The notes beneath the pieces were generated by a model. The model did not search any database. It saw only the letters and a list, made by a program, of their open reading frames with translations, and had not been told where the DNA came from. DNA of 6,983 nt from an uncultured Clostridia bacterium (lineage in GTDB: Bacteria; Bacillota; Clostridia; TANB77; CAG-508), in assembly GCA_948663505.1 (NCBI GenBank), contig CAPNAQ010000093.1, positions 1-6,983 of the forward strand, given 5' to 3'. Both the position numbers and the translations under genes were made by a program. Positions within the stretch are counted from its first letter, which is position 1. Every line of letters begins with the position of its first letter. Shown here piece by piece: positions 1-5,538 of this stretch.

Positions 1-57
1 TATTTGTTATTTTGTTTATTTGTTCTAGAATGAATTAAATGGTTTGACATCAGAAAA

Positions 58-609
58 TTGAATATATTTTCCTATTTTACAAATAATAAAAATAAAAAAG
101 ATATCCAAAAATATAATATAATTCAGATTTTAAAAGATAATCAAGAAATGATAAATTTTATAAAAAACTTTTTAGATATAGATTTTATAGAGGGAGTAAC
201 AATCTGTAATAATGTAAAAATAGACATAGATAAATTTGAAACAAATAATGTTTTATATAAAGTAGATAAGAAAAATATTTATCTATTTATTAAACAAGTA
301 GAAGACATAGATATTAACATTTCTTTTAAAATGTTAGAATATTGTTTAAAAATTATGAAAACAGCAAAAAAATCCGAAAGTACTAAAATAAATCCTATAA
401 TAATGCCAATTGTAATATATACAGGTAAAGAGGATTGGAAAATAAAAAATACTCAAAATAGCAACAAAATACGTTATACAAATTATTTTAGAAATAGGAT
501 AAATTTAGCATATAACGTTATTAGTGTACATGATTTTAATAGAGAGGAATTAAAAAATAAAAAGTCAAAAGTAGCTAATGAATTCTTAAAAATTAATATT
601 TACAAATAA
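58..609 (+). CDS. Degenerate, shortened Rpn-type (PD-(D/E)XK, 'putative transposase') nuclease
   Basis: The 183-residue product resembles the Rpn/YhgA-like recombination-promoting nuclease family. It has an N-terminal helix pair (about residues 18-40), a core strand-strand-helix segment (61-101, with NVLYKV, IYLFI and MLEYCLKI), the family signature PIIMPIVIYTGKEDW (113-127) and a late NVISVHDFNREEL segment. Active members read roughly D-I-V-Y-K-V and then I-E-H-Q-S. Here those places hold N64 (for Asp), K79 (for Glu) and V81 (for Gln), so the metal-binding residues appear lost. The family is normally about 280-320 residues. This protein stops just after the KSKVANEFL segment, and the next gene's promoter lies immediately downstream, so the C-terminal part is missing. 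The only start before residue 31 is TTG at 58, without a recognisable ribosome binding site and only eight codons after an in-frame TGA at 31. It is probably a decaying copy rather than a working nuclease. Family assignment is by motif recall only. Confidence 0.55.
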   Translation: MNIFSYFTNNKNKKDIQKYNIIQILKDNQEMINFIKNFLDIDFIEGVTICNNVKIDIDKFETNNVLYKVDKKNIYLFIKQVEDIDINISFKMLEYCLKIMKTAKKSESTKINPIIMPIVIYTGKEDWKIKNTQNSNKIRYTNYFRNRINLAYNVISVHDFNREELKNKKSKVANEFLKINIYK

Positions 610-622
610 ATTAATAAAAATA

Positions 623-651
623 TTGACATGTTACCTTATAAGTGATATATT
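623..651 (+). promoter_or_regulatory. Sigma-A-type promoter of the XRE regulator gene
   Basis: A perfect -35 box TTGACA (623-628) is followed after exactly 17 bases by TATATT (646-651), one mismatch from the -10 consensus. It lies 27 bases upstream of the ATG at 679. It is the best-formed promoter in the window and is correctly placed to drive the XRE-type regulator gene. Confidence 0.8.
635..642. promoter_or_regulatory. Palindrome CTTATAAG in the promoter spacer, candidate operator
   Basis: The 8-base perfect palindrome CTTATAAG lies between the -35 and -10 boxes of the promoter at 623-651. Small XRE repressors commonly bind short palindromes in their own promoters, so this is a plausible autoregulatory site. 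An 8-base AT-rich palindrome can arise by chance, and no second copy was found elsewhere in the window. Confidence 0.3.
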
Positions 652-678
652 TACAATTGAGAAGAGGAGAGGATAGAT

Positions 679-1056
679 ATGATGTCACCAGATTATAGTG
701 TTATAGGTAGAAGAATAAAGAACTTGAGATTGGAAAAAGGTATGACACAAGAGCAATTAGCAGATATAATAGATATATCTGTTGCCTTTTTAAGTAGGGT
801 TGAAAGAGGATCAGCTCATATTAATTTAAAAAGATTAACTCAAATCGCAGAAGTATTAAATGTATCACCTGGGTATTTACTAACAGGAAGTAATAAAAAC
901 TCAAAGTATTATTTAAGAGAAGATTTTAGTATTTTGTTAGATAAGTGTACACCTCAACAACAAAAGCTGATTTATGAGATTTTAGAATTAGTTTTAAAGA
1001 TCAATATTGAAGATGAAAATGATAGAAGAATTAGTTTTAGTAAAATAAGAGGATAA
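679..1056 (+). CDS. XRE/Cro-type helix-turn-helix transcriptional regulator
   Basis: This is a small cytoplasmic DNA-binding protein of 125 residues. Residues 9-68 form a standard five-helix XRE/Cro domain: IGRRIKNLRLEKGMTQEQLA, then a recognition helix around 34-43 (SVAFLSRVERG), then a conserved L..IA..L.VSPGYLL end. A short C-terminal tail (about 78-114) is rich in leucine, lysine and glutamate, with PQQQKLIYEILELVL predicted as a helix; it may serve dimerisation. No sensor or peptidase domain is attached. A strong GAGGAGAGG ribosome binding site (664-672) precedes two adjacent ATGs (679 and 682); 679 was chosen by spacing and either could be used. It has its own promoter and terminator, so it is a single-gene unit. 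Its targets cannot be told from the window; self-repression is a reasonable guess given the palindrome in its promoter. Confidence 0.92.
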   Translation: MMSPDYSVIGRRIKNLRLEKGMTQEQLADIIDISVAFLSRVERGSAHINLKRLTQIAEVLNVSPGYLLTGSNKNSKYYLREDFSILLDKCTPQQQKLIYEILELVLKINIEDENDRRISFSKIRG

Positions 1057-1079
1057 AAGCAAGAAGTTCTTGCTTTTTT
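1055..1079 (+). terminator. Intrinsic terminator of the XRE gene
   Basis: GCAAG (1059-1063) pairs with CTTGC (1069-1073). The stem is extended by AAAA (1055-1058) against TTTT (1074-1077) and closed by the loop AAGTT. A run of six T follows the GC part (1074-1079). It starts inside the TAA stop codon of the XRE gene and separates that gene from rpiB. Confidence 0.88.
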
Positions 1080-1171
1080 CTATTTAATATTGTAAAATAG
1101 AAACACAAATAAAAAATTAAAAATATAAAATTTTAAATATTTAGAAACAATTAACAAAAAATAAAGTGAAT

Positions 1172-1178
1172 GGAGTGA
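1172..1178 (+). promoter_or_regulatory. Ribosome binding site that fixes the rpiB start at 1184
   Basis: GGAGTGA sits 5 bases before the ATG at 1184. An in-frame GTG at 1166 would begin upstream of this site and adds six residues not found at the start of RpiB proteins, so the ATG is preferred. Confidence 0.8.
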
Positions 1179-1183
1179 TAAAA

Positions 1184-1630
1184 ATGATAGCAATAGGAGC
1201 AGATCATGGAGGATACAAATTAAAAGAAGAAATAAAAAAATACTTAGAAGAAAAGAACATAAAATACAAAGACTTTGGAACAGAAAATGAAGAAAGGACA
1301 GACTATCCAATATATGCAAGTAGAGTAGCAGAAGCAATTCAGAAGAAAGAATGTAATCTAGGAATATTATTATGTAGATCAGGATATGGCGTGACAGTAG
1401 TATCTAATAAATTTAAGGGAATAAGAGCAGCTACAATATTTAATGAAGAAGAAGCAAAATTTGCAAAAGCAGATGATGATATAAATGTAATTACATTAGG
1501 AGGAGATTATTTAACAACAAATGAAGCGATTTGTATAATAAGAAATTGGTTAGGTACAGAATTCAAAGGTGGAAGATATGCAGAAAGATTAAAAATGGTA
1601 GAAGAAATTGAAGAAAAAAATATGAAATAA
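1184..1630 (+). CDS. rpiB: RpiB/LacA/LacB-family sugar-phosphate isomerase, variant active site
   Basis: The 148-residue cytoplasmic isomerase has the usual RpiB length. The family interconverts aldose and ketose phosphates (ribose 5-phosphate and ribulose 5-phosphate in classical RpiB). Conserved features are the opening IAIGADHGG with D7 and H8, DYPIYA (40-45), the catalytic cysteine C64, NKFKGIRAA (75-83), and the phosphate-binding pair R131 and R135 in GGRYAER. Two regions differ. The usual CGTGIG or CGSGIG loop reads CRSGYG (64-69), keeping a hydroxyl residue at S66 but placing Arg and Tyr in the loop. The segment normally reading CHDTFSA reads IFNEEEA (85-91), so the histidine that opens the sugar ring is replaced by F86, and HNDAN becomes DDDIN (97-101). 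Membership of the superfamily is firm, but the substrate may not be ribose 5-phosphate. It lies 43 bases upstream of tagO, probably in the same transcript. Confidence 0.88.
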   Translation: MIAIGADHGGYKLKEEIKKYLEEKNIKYKDFGTENEERTDYPIYASRVAEAIQKKECNLGILLCRSGYGVTVVSNKFKGIRAATIFNEEEAKFAKADDDINVITLGGDYLTTNEAICIIRNWLGTEFKGGRYAERLKMVEEIEEKNMK

Positions 1631-1657
1631 AGGTACTATAAAAATGAAATAAAAATT

Positions 1658-1664
1658 GAAGGGA
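1658..1664 (+). promoter_or_regulatory. Ribosome binding site that fixes the tagO start at 1674
   Basis: GAAGGGA ends 9 bases before the ATG at 1674. The longer in-frame option, TTG at 1656, would overlap this site and adds a charged six-residue lead before the first membrane helix, so the ATG is preferred. Confidence 0.7.
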
Positions 1665-1673
1665 CGAAAACTT

Positions 1674-2909
1674 ATGTGGGGGAATATTGCAATAGCATTT
1701 ATCTTAGCATTTGTAGTAACATTTGTAACTACACCATATACTATAAAAATAGCAAAAAAAGTAGGAGCAGTAAGTGATGAAAGTGAAAAAAGAAGAGCAC
1801 ACAATAAATCAATGCCTAAATTTGGTGGTCCAGCAGTTATATTAGGTTTTTTAGTATCAACAATCTATCTATTAATTGTAATGAGTATAGAAAATACTAT
1901 AAATTTATATGGAGAATTTGAGTATTGGAAAAAACTATTAGGATTTTTAATAGGAATATTAATAATATCAGCATTTTGTATAGTTGATGATATAAAAGAC
2001 ATAAGACCAATAACAAAATTAACAGGACAAATATTAGGTGCAATTGTAGTTGCAATATCAGGAGTTAGAATAGAAGGAATAACATTACCTTTCATAAATA
2101 TTCCTGAAATACATGAAATAACATCAGTATTACTTACAGTAGCATGGATAATAGTAGTTACTAATGCAATAAATTTAATAGATGGATTAGATGGATTATC
2201 ATCAGGAATATCAGTAATATCAGCAATATCACTATTAATAATATTCGTATTAAATGGTTCATCAATGATTTCAATAGTATTAATAACAGCATTGGCAGGT
2301 GCACTAGTTGGATTTTTACCATTTAACTTTTCACCAGCAAAAACATTTATAGGAGATACAGGCTCAAACTTTTTAGGATTTTCATTATCGGTAATATCTA
2401 TATTAGGTTCAGCAAAAACTTATACAGCAGCGGTAATTGTATTGCCATTAATAGTATTAGGATTACCAATATTTGATACAGTTTTTGCTGTTATAAGAAG
2501 ATTGATAAAAGGAAAGTCATTAAAAGCAGTATTTAAAGCAGATAAAGGACATCTACATCATAAATTGGTAGCTAAAGGATTTAGCCAAAAACAAGCAGTA
2601 TTAATATTATATGGAATAAGTGCAATATTTGGAATATTTGCAGTGATTTTATGTGATAGCGGAATTTGGAAAGCATTATCATTTTTATTAATAGTCATAG
2701 TTGCAGTAGCTGCTGGGTATAAAAATTTTGGAACAGAGAAAACAGGAAAAGAATTATATGAATGTACACAATGTAAATATATATATAATCCTAAATTTGG
2801 AAATGAGAAGGCAGGTATAGCAAGAGGAACTCAATTTGATGAACTTCCAGAGGATTGGGTATGCCCAGTATGTGGTGAAGGAAAAGATATGTTCCAAATG
2901 TCAAATTAA
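1674..2909 (+). CDS. tagO: TagO/WecA-type polyprenyl-phosphate GlcNAc-1-phosphate transferase fused to rubredoxin
   Basis: Residues 1 to about 350 form a polytopic membrane enzyme of the MraY/WecA/TagO family, with some ten or eleven hydrophobic segments. The family transfers a sugar 1-phosphate (usually GlcNAc-1-P) from a UDP-sugar to undecaprenyl phosphate, releasing UMP, the first step of teichoic acid or other envelope glycopolymer synthesis. All family motifs are present: VDDIKD (D105, D106), NxxNxxDGLDGL (164-175, with D170 and D173), FIGDTGS (D228), and HLHHKL (293-298), which points to the WecA/TagO branch rather than MraY. After the last helix and a short linker comes a complete rubredoxin domain (about 360-411) with C364xxC367 and C397PVCGEGKD, the second pair starting at C397. 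The HLHH loop is cytoplasmic in this family and two helices follow it, so the rubredoxin should also face the cytoplasm. The continuous frame has no internal start codon before the domain. The exact sugar substrate and the redox role are not known. Confidence 0.93.
   Translation: MWGNIAIAFILAFVVTFVTTPYTIKIAKKVGAVSDESEKRRAHNKSMPKFGGPAVILGFLVSTIYLLIVMSIENTINLYGEFEYWKKLLGFLIGILIISAFCIVDDIKDIRPITKLTGQILGAIVVAISGVRIEGITLPFINIPEIHEITSVLLTVAWIIVVTNAINLIDGLDGLSSGISVISAISLLIIFVLNGSSMISIVLITALAGALVGFLPFNFSPAKTFIGDTGSNFLGFSLSVISILGSAKTYTAAVIVLPLIVLGLPIFDTVFAVIRRLIKGKSLKAVFKADKGHLHHKLVAKGFSQKQAVLILYGISAIFGIFAVILCDSGIWKALSFLLIVIVAVAAGYKNFGTEKTGKELYECTQCKYIYNPKFGNEKAGIARGTQFDELPEDWVCPVCGEGKDMFQMSN
2751..2906 (+). 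other. Rubredoxin domain at the C-terminus of the TagO-like protein
   Basis: These codons give residues 360-411, about 52 residues, the size of a free-standing rubredoxin. The four iron-binding cysteines C364, C367, C397 and C400 have the classical spacing (C-x2-C, 29 residues between the pairs, C-x2-C). Also typical are Y369-I-Y, G381, F388, P392-x-D-W395 and CPVCGxGKDxF. The usual glycine after the second cysteine is K368. Rubredoxins hold one iron in a tetrahedral cysteine site and carry single electrons. In-frame codons from 2700 to 2763 include no ATG, GTG or TTG, so separate translation of this domain is unlikely. Confidence 0.93.
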
Positions 2910-2977
2910 TAATATTTAATTAAATTTATAGTTATAAAAATATGAAAATTTAAATAATTAAAAGTAGGAGAATATAA

Positions 2978-3871
2978 ATGCAAGATAAAATAATTAAATT
3001 TTTAGCATATGATGGAAAAATATCAATAATATGTGCAAATACAACAGAATTAGTTGAAGAAGCAAGAAAAATACATGATTTAAGCCCAGTTGTAACAGCA
3101 GCATTTGGACGATTATTAACAATAACTACAATAATGGCAAGTGAAATGAAAGGAATTAAAGACAAAATAACAGTTCAATTAAAAGGAAATGGTCCTATAG
3201 GAATGTTATTAGCAACAGCAAATAACTATCCTAGAATAAAAGGATATGTTACAAATCCAATTGTTGATATACCTTTAAATGATATGGAAAAATTAGATGT
3301 TGGTGGAGCTATTGGAAATGCAGGATTTGTAAATGTTATCAAAGATATAGGACTTAAGGAACCATATATAGGGATATGTCCTTTAGTATCAGGAGAAATA
3401 GCAGAAGATTTTGCAGAATACTTTGCAAAATCAGAGCAGAAGAATACAGCAGTAGCTTTAGGAGTTTTAGTTGATAAGAAAGGGGTAAAATCATCTGGAG
3501 GATATATAATTACACCAATGCCTGATGCAACAGATGAAGAGATAACGCAAGTTGAACAATCGATTTTTAAAGCAGGAGCAATTTCAAAAATGTTAGATCA
3601 AAACCTAAGTTTAGTGGATATTGCAAAAAAAGTATCAGGTGATGAAAATGTGAAAATAATAGAAGAAAATATTACTCCAATATATGAATGCGATTGTTCA
3701 AAAGAACATATGTCAGATGGATTAGCTACATTAGATAAAATAGTGTTAAAAGAAATGATTGAAGAAGACAAAAAGGCTGAATTAATATGTCATTTTTGCA
3801 ATAAAAAGTATACTTTTTCTAAAGAAGAATTAGAAGAGATTTTAGAAGAAAAATATAGGAAGGATGATTAG
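2978..3871 (+). CDS. hslO: Hsp33 redox-regulated holdase chaperone
   Basis: The 297-residue cytoplasmic chaperone has the normal Hsp33 length. Hsp33 is inactive when reduced with zinc bound. Oxidation, together with unfolding stress, releases the zinc, forms disulfides and exposes a surface that holds unfolding proteins. The N-terminal core shows conserved stretches such as SPVVTAAFGRLL, LKGNGPIGMLLATA, VGGAIGNAGFVNVIKD and YFAKSEQKNTAVALGV, followed by GGYIITPMPDA. The C-terminal redox switch is complete: C238-D-C240 and, after a helical linker, C271-H-F-C274. A TAGGAG site (2965-2970) stands 7 bases before the ATG. Its stop is 3 bases from the ppaC start, so the two are probably translated together. 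The 68-base gap from tagO shows no terminator. The neighbour upstream carries an iron redox domain, which fits an oxidative-stress setting but proves no partnership. Confidence 0.97.
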   Translation: MQDKIIKFLAYDGKISIICANTTELVEEARKIHDLSPVVTAAFGRLLTITTIMASEMKGIKDKITVQLKGNGPIGMLLATANNYPRIKGYVTNPIVDIPLNDMEKLDVGGAIGNAGFVNVIKDIGLKEPYIGICPLVSGEIAEDFAEYFAKSEQKNTAVALGVLVDKKGVKSSGGYIITPMPDATDEEITQVEQSIFKAGAISKMLDQNLSLVDIAKKVSGDENVKIIEENITPIYECDCSKEHMSDGLATLDKIVLKEMIEEDKKAELICHFCNKKYTFSKEELEEILEEKYRKDD

Positions 3872-3874
3872 ATT

Positions 3875-4804
3875 ATGTTAAAACAAAATATTTTAATATT
3901 TGGGCATAAAAATCCAGATACAGACTCAATATGTTCAAGCATATTAAAAGAAAGATTGAATAAGAAAAAAGGAATACAAGAGTCTAAAGCAGTAAGATTA
4001 GGAGAATTAAATAAAGAAACAAGATATGTATTAGAGAACTTAGGAATAGAAATACCTGAAATGATAGAAAAAGTGGAAGAAGCCCAAAAAGTAATATTAG
4101 TAGATCATAATGAATTTAATCAAAGTGTACAGGGAATAGAAAAATCTAATATATTAGAAGTAATAGATCACCACAGAATAGATGACTTCAGGACAGAAAA
4201 ACCTATATATTTTACAACAAAGCCATATGGTTGTACAGCAACAATACTATATGAAGAATTTAAAAAATGTGAAGTTGAAATAGGAAAAGAAGAAGCAATG
4301 TTAATGGCAAGTTGTATAATTTCAGATACATTACTATTGAAATCGCCAACAACAACAGAATATGATATAAAAACACTAAAAGAATTAGAGAAAATAGCAA
4401 ACATAAATATAGAAGAATATGGATTAAAAATGCTAAAGGCAGGAACAGATTTAAATGACTTTTCAGAAGAACAATTAATTAATATAGATTCAAAAAATGT
4501 AGGAAAAGGTGAAATAAAATATATAATAGCACAAGTAAATACAGTAAGTATACCAGATGTATTAAAAAGACAGGAGAATATTGAAAAAGCAATAAACAAC
4601 GAAATACAGAAGCAGGGATTAAGTTTATTTGTACTTGCAATAACAGATATATTAAATTGTAATTCTGAAATAATAGCTTTAGGTTCTAGAGTAGATGTTA
4701 TAGAAAAAGGATTTGGTGTTAAACTGGAAAATAATAGAACATTTTTAGAAGGTGTTGTTTCAAGAAAAAAACAATTATTACCACAAATTGATAAATATAT
4801 TTAA
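3875..4804 (+). CDS. ppaC: Manganese-dependent inorganic pyrophosphatase (family II, DHH)
   Basis: The 309-residue soluble enzyme hydrolyses pyrophosphate to two phosphates and thereby pulls biosynthetic reactions forward. Its length matches well-known Bacillus-type family II enzymes. Motifs in order are GHKNPDTDS (metal ligands H11, D15, D17), VDHNE (D77), the DHH triad (D98, H99, H100), SDTLLLKSPTTT (D151), and in the C-terminal DHHA2 lobe the substrate-binding SRKKQ (296-300). No CBS or DRTGG regulatory insert is present, so it is the plain two-lobe form. The ATG lies 3 bases after the hslO stop and takes its ribosome binding site (GGAAGG, 3858-3863) from within the end of hslO, which suggests coupled translation. 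No terminator follows it before the LiaF-like gene 50 bases on. Confidence 0.97.
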   Translation: MLKQNILIFGHKNPDTDSICSSILKERLNKKKGIQESKAVRLGELNKETRYVLENLGIEIPEMIEKVEEAQKVILVDHNEFNQSVQGIEKSNILEVIDHHRIDDFRTEKPIYFTTKPYGCTATILYEEFKKCEVEIGKEEAMLMASCIISDTLLLKSPTTTEYDIKTLKELEKIANINIEEYGLKMLKAGTDLNDFSEEQLINIDSKNVGKGEIKYIIAQVNTVSIPDVLKRQENIEKAINNEIQKQGLSLFVLAITDILNCNSEIIALGSRVDVIEKGFGVKLENNRTFLEGVVSRKKQLLPQIDKYI

Positions 4805-4839
4805 TGTGATAAAGTTTTATAAGATGCAAAAAACGGAGT

Positions 4840-4846
4840 GGAGTGA
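4840..4846 (+). promoter_or_regulatory. Ribosome binding site that fixes the LiaF-like start at 4855
   Basis: GGAGTGA stands 8 bases before the ATG at 4855. A second GGAG at 4835-4838 is only 4 bases from the alternative in-frame GTG at 4843, which is too close, and that GTG lies within the better site. The ATG is therefore preferred. Confidence 0.65.
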
Positions 4847-4854
4847 AGATAAGA

Positions 4855-5538
4855 ATGAAGAAAATAGGAAATATTTTATGGGGTGTAGTACTAATAATAA
4901 TAGGATTAATAATAGGACTAAATGCACTAGGAGTAGCAAATATAAACATATTTTTCAAAGGATGGTGGACATTATTTATAATAATACCATCATTTATAGG
5001 ATTATTTAAAGAAGAAAGTAAAACATGGAATATTATATGGTTAGTAATAGGAATAGTGTTATTATTATGTTCACAAGGAATATTACAATTTTCAATGATA
5101 GGAAAATTAATAATACCATTTGTTTTAGTGATGATAGGGTTAAGCTTAATATTTAAAGATATGTTTCAAAAAAAAATTAAAGATAACATAAAAAAAATAA
5201 ATGACCAAACAATAAATAATGAACAATATTGTGCAACATTTGGAGGAATAAAGAATAGTTTCAAAGGAGAAGAATTCAAAGGAGCAAATATTGATTCAAT
5301 ATTTGGAGGAGTTGAAATAGACTTATCAGAGGCAATAATAAAACAAGATCAAGTAATAAATGCAAATGCTATATTTGGTGGAATAGATATTAAAGTGCCA
5401 AATGCAGTAAATATAAAAATAAAATCAACCCCAATATTTGGAGGAGTATCAAATAAGAAAAAAAATGAATATAATGAAAGTTTACCAACAATATATATAA
5501 ATGCTTTTTGTATGTTTGGGGGTGTTGATATAAAATGA
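4855..5538 (+). CDS. LiaF-like membrane protein (four helices plus FGG-repeat domain)
   Basis: The 227-residue protein has four hydrophobic helices (about 5-26, 37-51, 59-77, 83-100) with the pattern of the LiaF/DUF5668 N-terminal region: NILWGVVLIIIG, then GWWTLFIIIPSFIGLF. A short basic linker leads to a beta-rich C-terminal domain of the 'cell-wall-active antibiotics response' type. That domain carries five FGG motifs, their phenylalanines at 129, 150, 174, 195 and 221, including FGGVEIDLSEA. In Bacillus subtilis, LiaF holds the LiaS kinase of an envelope-stress system in check. Here no LiaS or LiaR gene is visible, so only the family resemblance is claimed. The final helix is followed by a soluble domain that, with an even number of helices, would be on the same side as the N-terminus, presumably the cytoplasm. 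Its TGA overlaps the next gene's ATG in an ATGA, so the two are translationally coupled. Confidence 0.85.
   Translation: MKKIGNILWGVVLIIIGLIIGLNALGVANINIFFKGWWTLFIIIPSFIGLFKEESKTWNIIWLVIGIVLLLCSQGILQFSMIGKLIIPFVLVMIGLSLIFKDMFQKKIKDNIKKINDQTINNEQYCATFGGIKNSFKGEEFKGANIDSIFGGVEIDLSEAIIKQDQVINANAIFGGIDIKVPNAVNIKIKSTPIFGGVSNKKKNEYNESLPTIYINAFCMFGGVDIK
5239..5523 (+). repeat. Five FGG-motif beta repeats within the LiaF-like protein
   Basis: The motif [aromatic/aliphatic]-F-G-G-[IV] recurs at residues 129, 150, 174, 195 and 221, with spacings of 21, 24, 21 and 26 residues. Between copies lie short strands such as VEIDLSEA and IDIKVPNA. The pattern suggests stacked beta turns, probably a small beta-helix. 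This is a protein repeat and is not a strong DNA repeat. Confidence 0.75.

Noticed and set aside
44..70. TTGACA at 44-49 just before the Rpn-like gene, as a promoter
   Set aside because: No acceptable -10 box lies 16-18 bases downstream (67-72 reads TTTTCC), and it would start transcription inside the gene.
1090..1129. Promoter for rpiB in the AT-rich gap after the XRE terminator
   Set aside because: A promoter must exist nearby, but TTGTAA at 1090 and TATAAA at 1124 are not at an acceptable spacing, so no specific site can be supported.
1166..1183. Longer rpiB start at GTG 1166
   Set aside because: It would lie upstream of the good GGAGTGA site and adds residues that RpiB proteins lack; the ATG at 1184 fits both.
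2751..2906. Rubredoxin as a separate gene joined by a missed start
   Set aside because: No in-frame ATG, GTG or TTG occurs in the 60 bases before the domain and the frame is continuous with tagO, so a fusion is the simpler reading.
2914..2925. Palindrome ATTTAATTAAAT between tagO and hslO as a terminator or operator
   Set aside because: It is only A and T, has no loop and no following T run, and such palindromes are expected by chance in sequence this AT-rich.
4168..4599. Long minus-strand open frame opposite ppaC, and similar frames opposite rpiB, tagO, hslO and the lia-like genes
   Set aside because: They lie entirely under strongly supported genes, lack ribosome binding sites and have compositions typical of antisense shadows of AT-rich codons.
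4752..5009. Plus-strand 85-residue open frame across the ppaC end and LiaF-like start
   Set aside because: It overlaps two real genes in another frame, is composed mainly of Asn, Lys, Ile and Tyr, and has no ribosome binding site or family resemblance.
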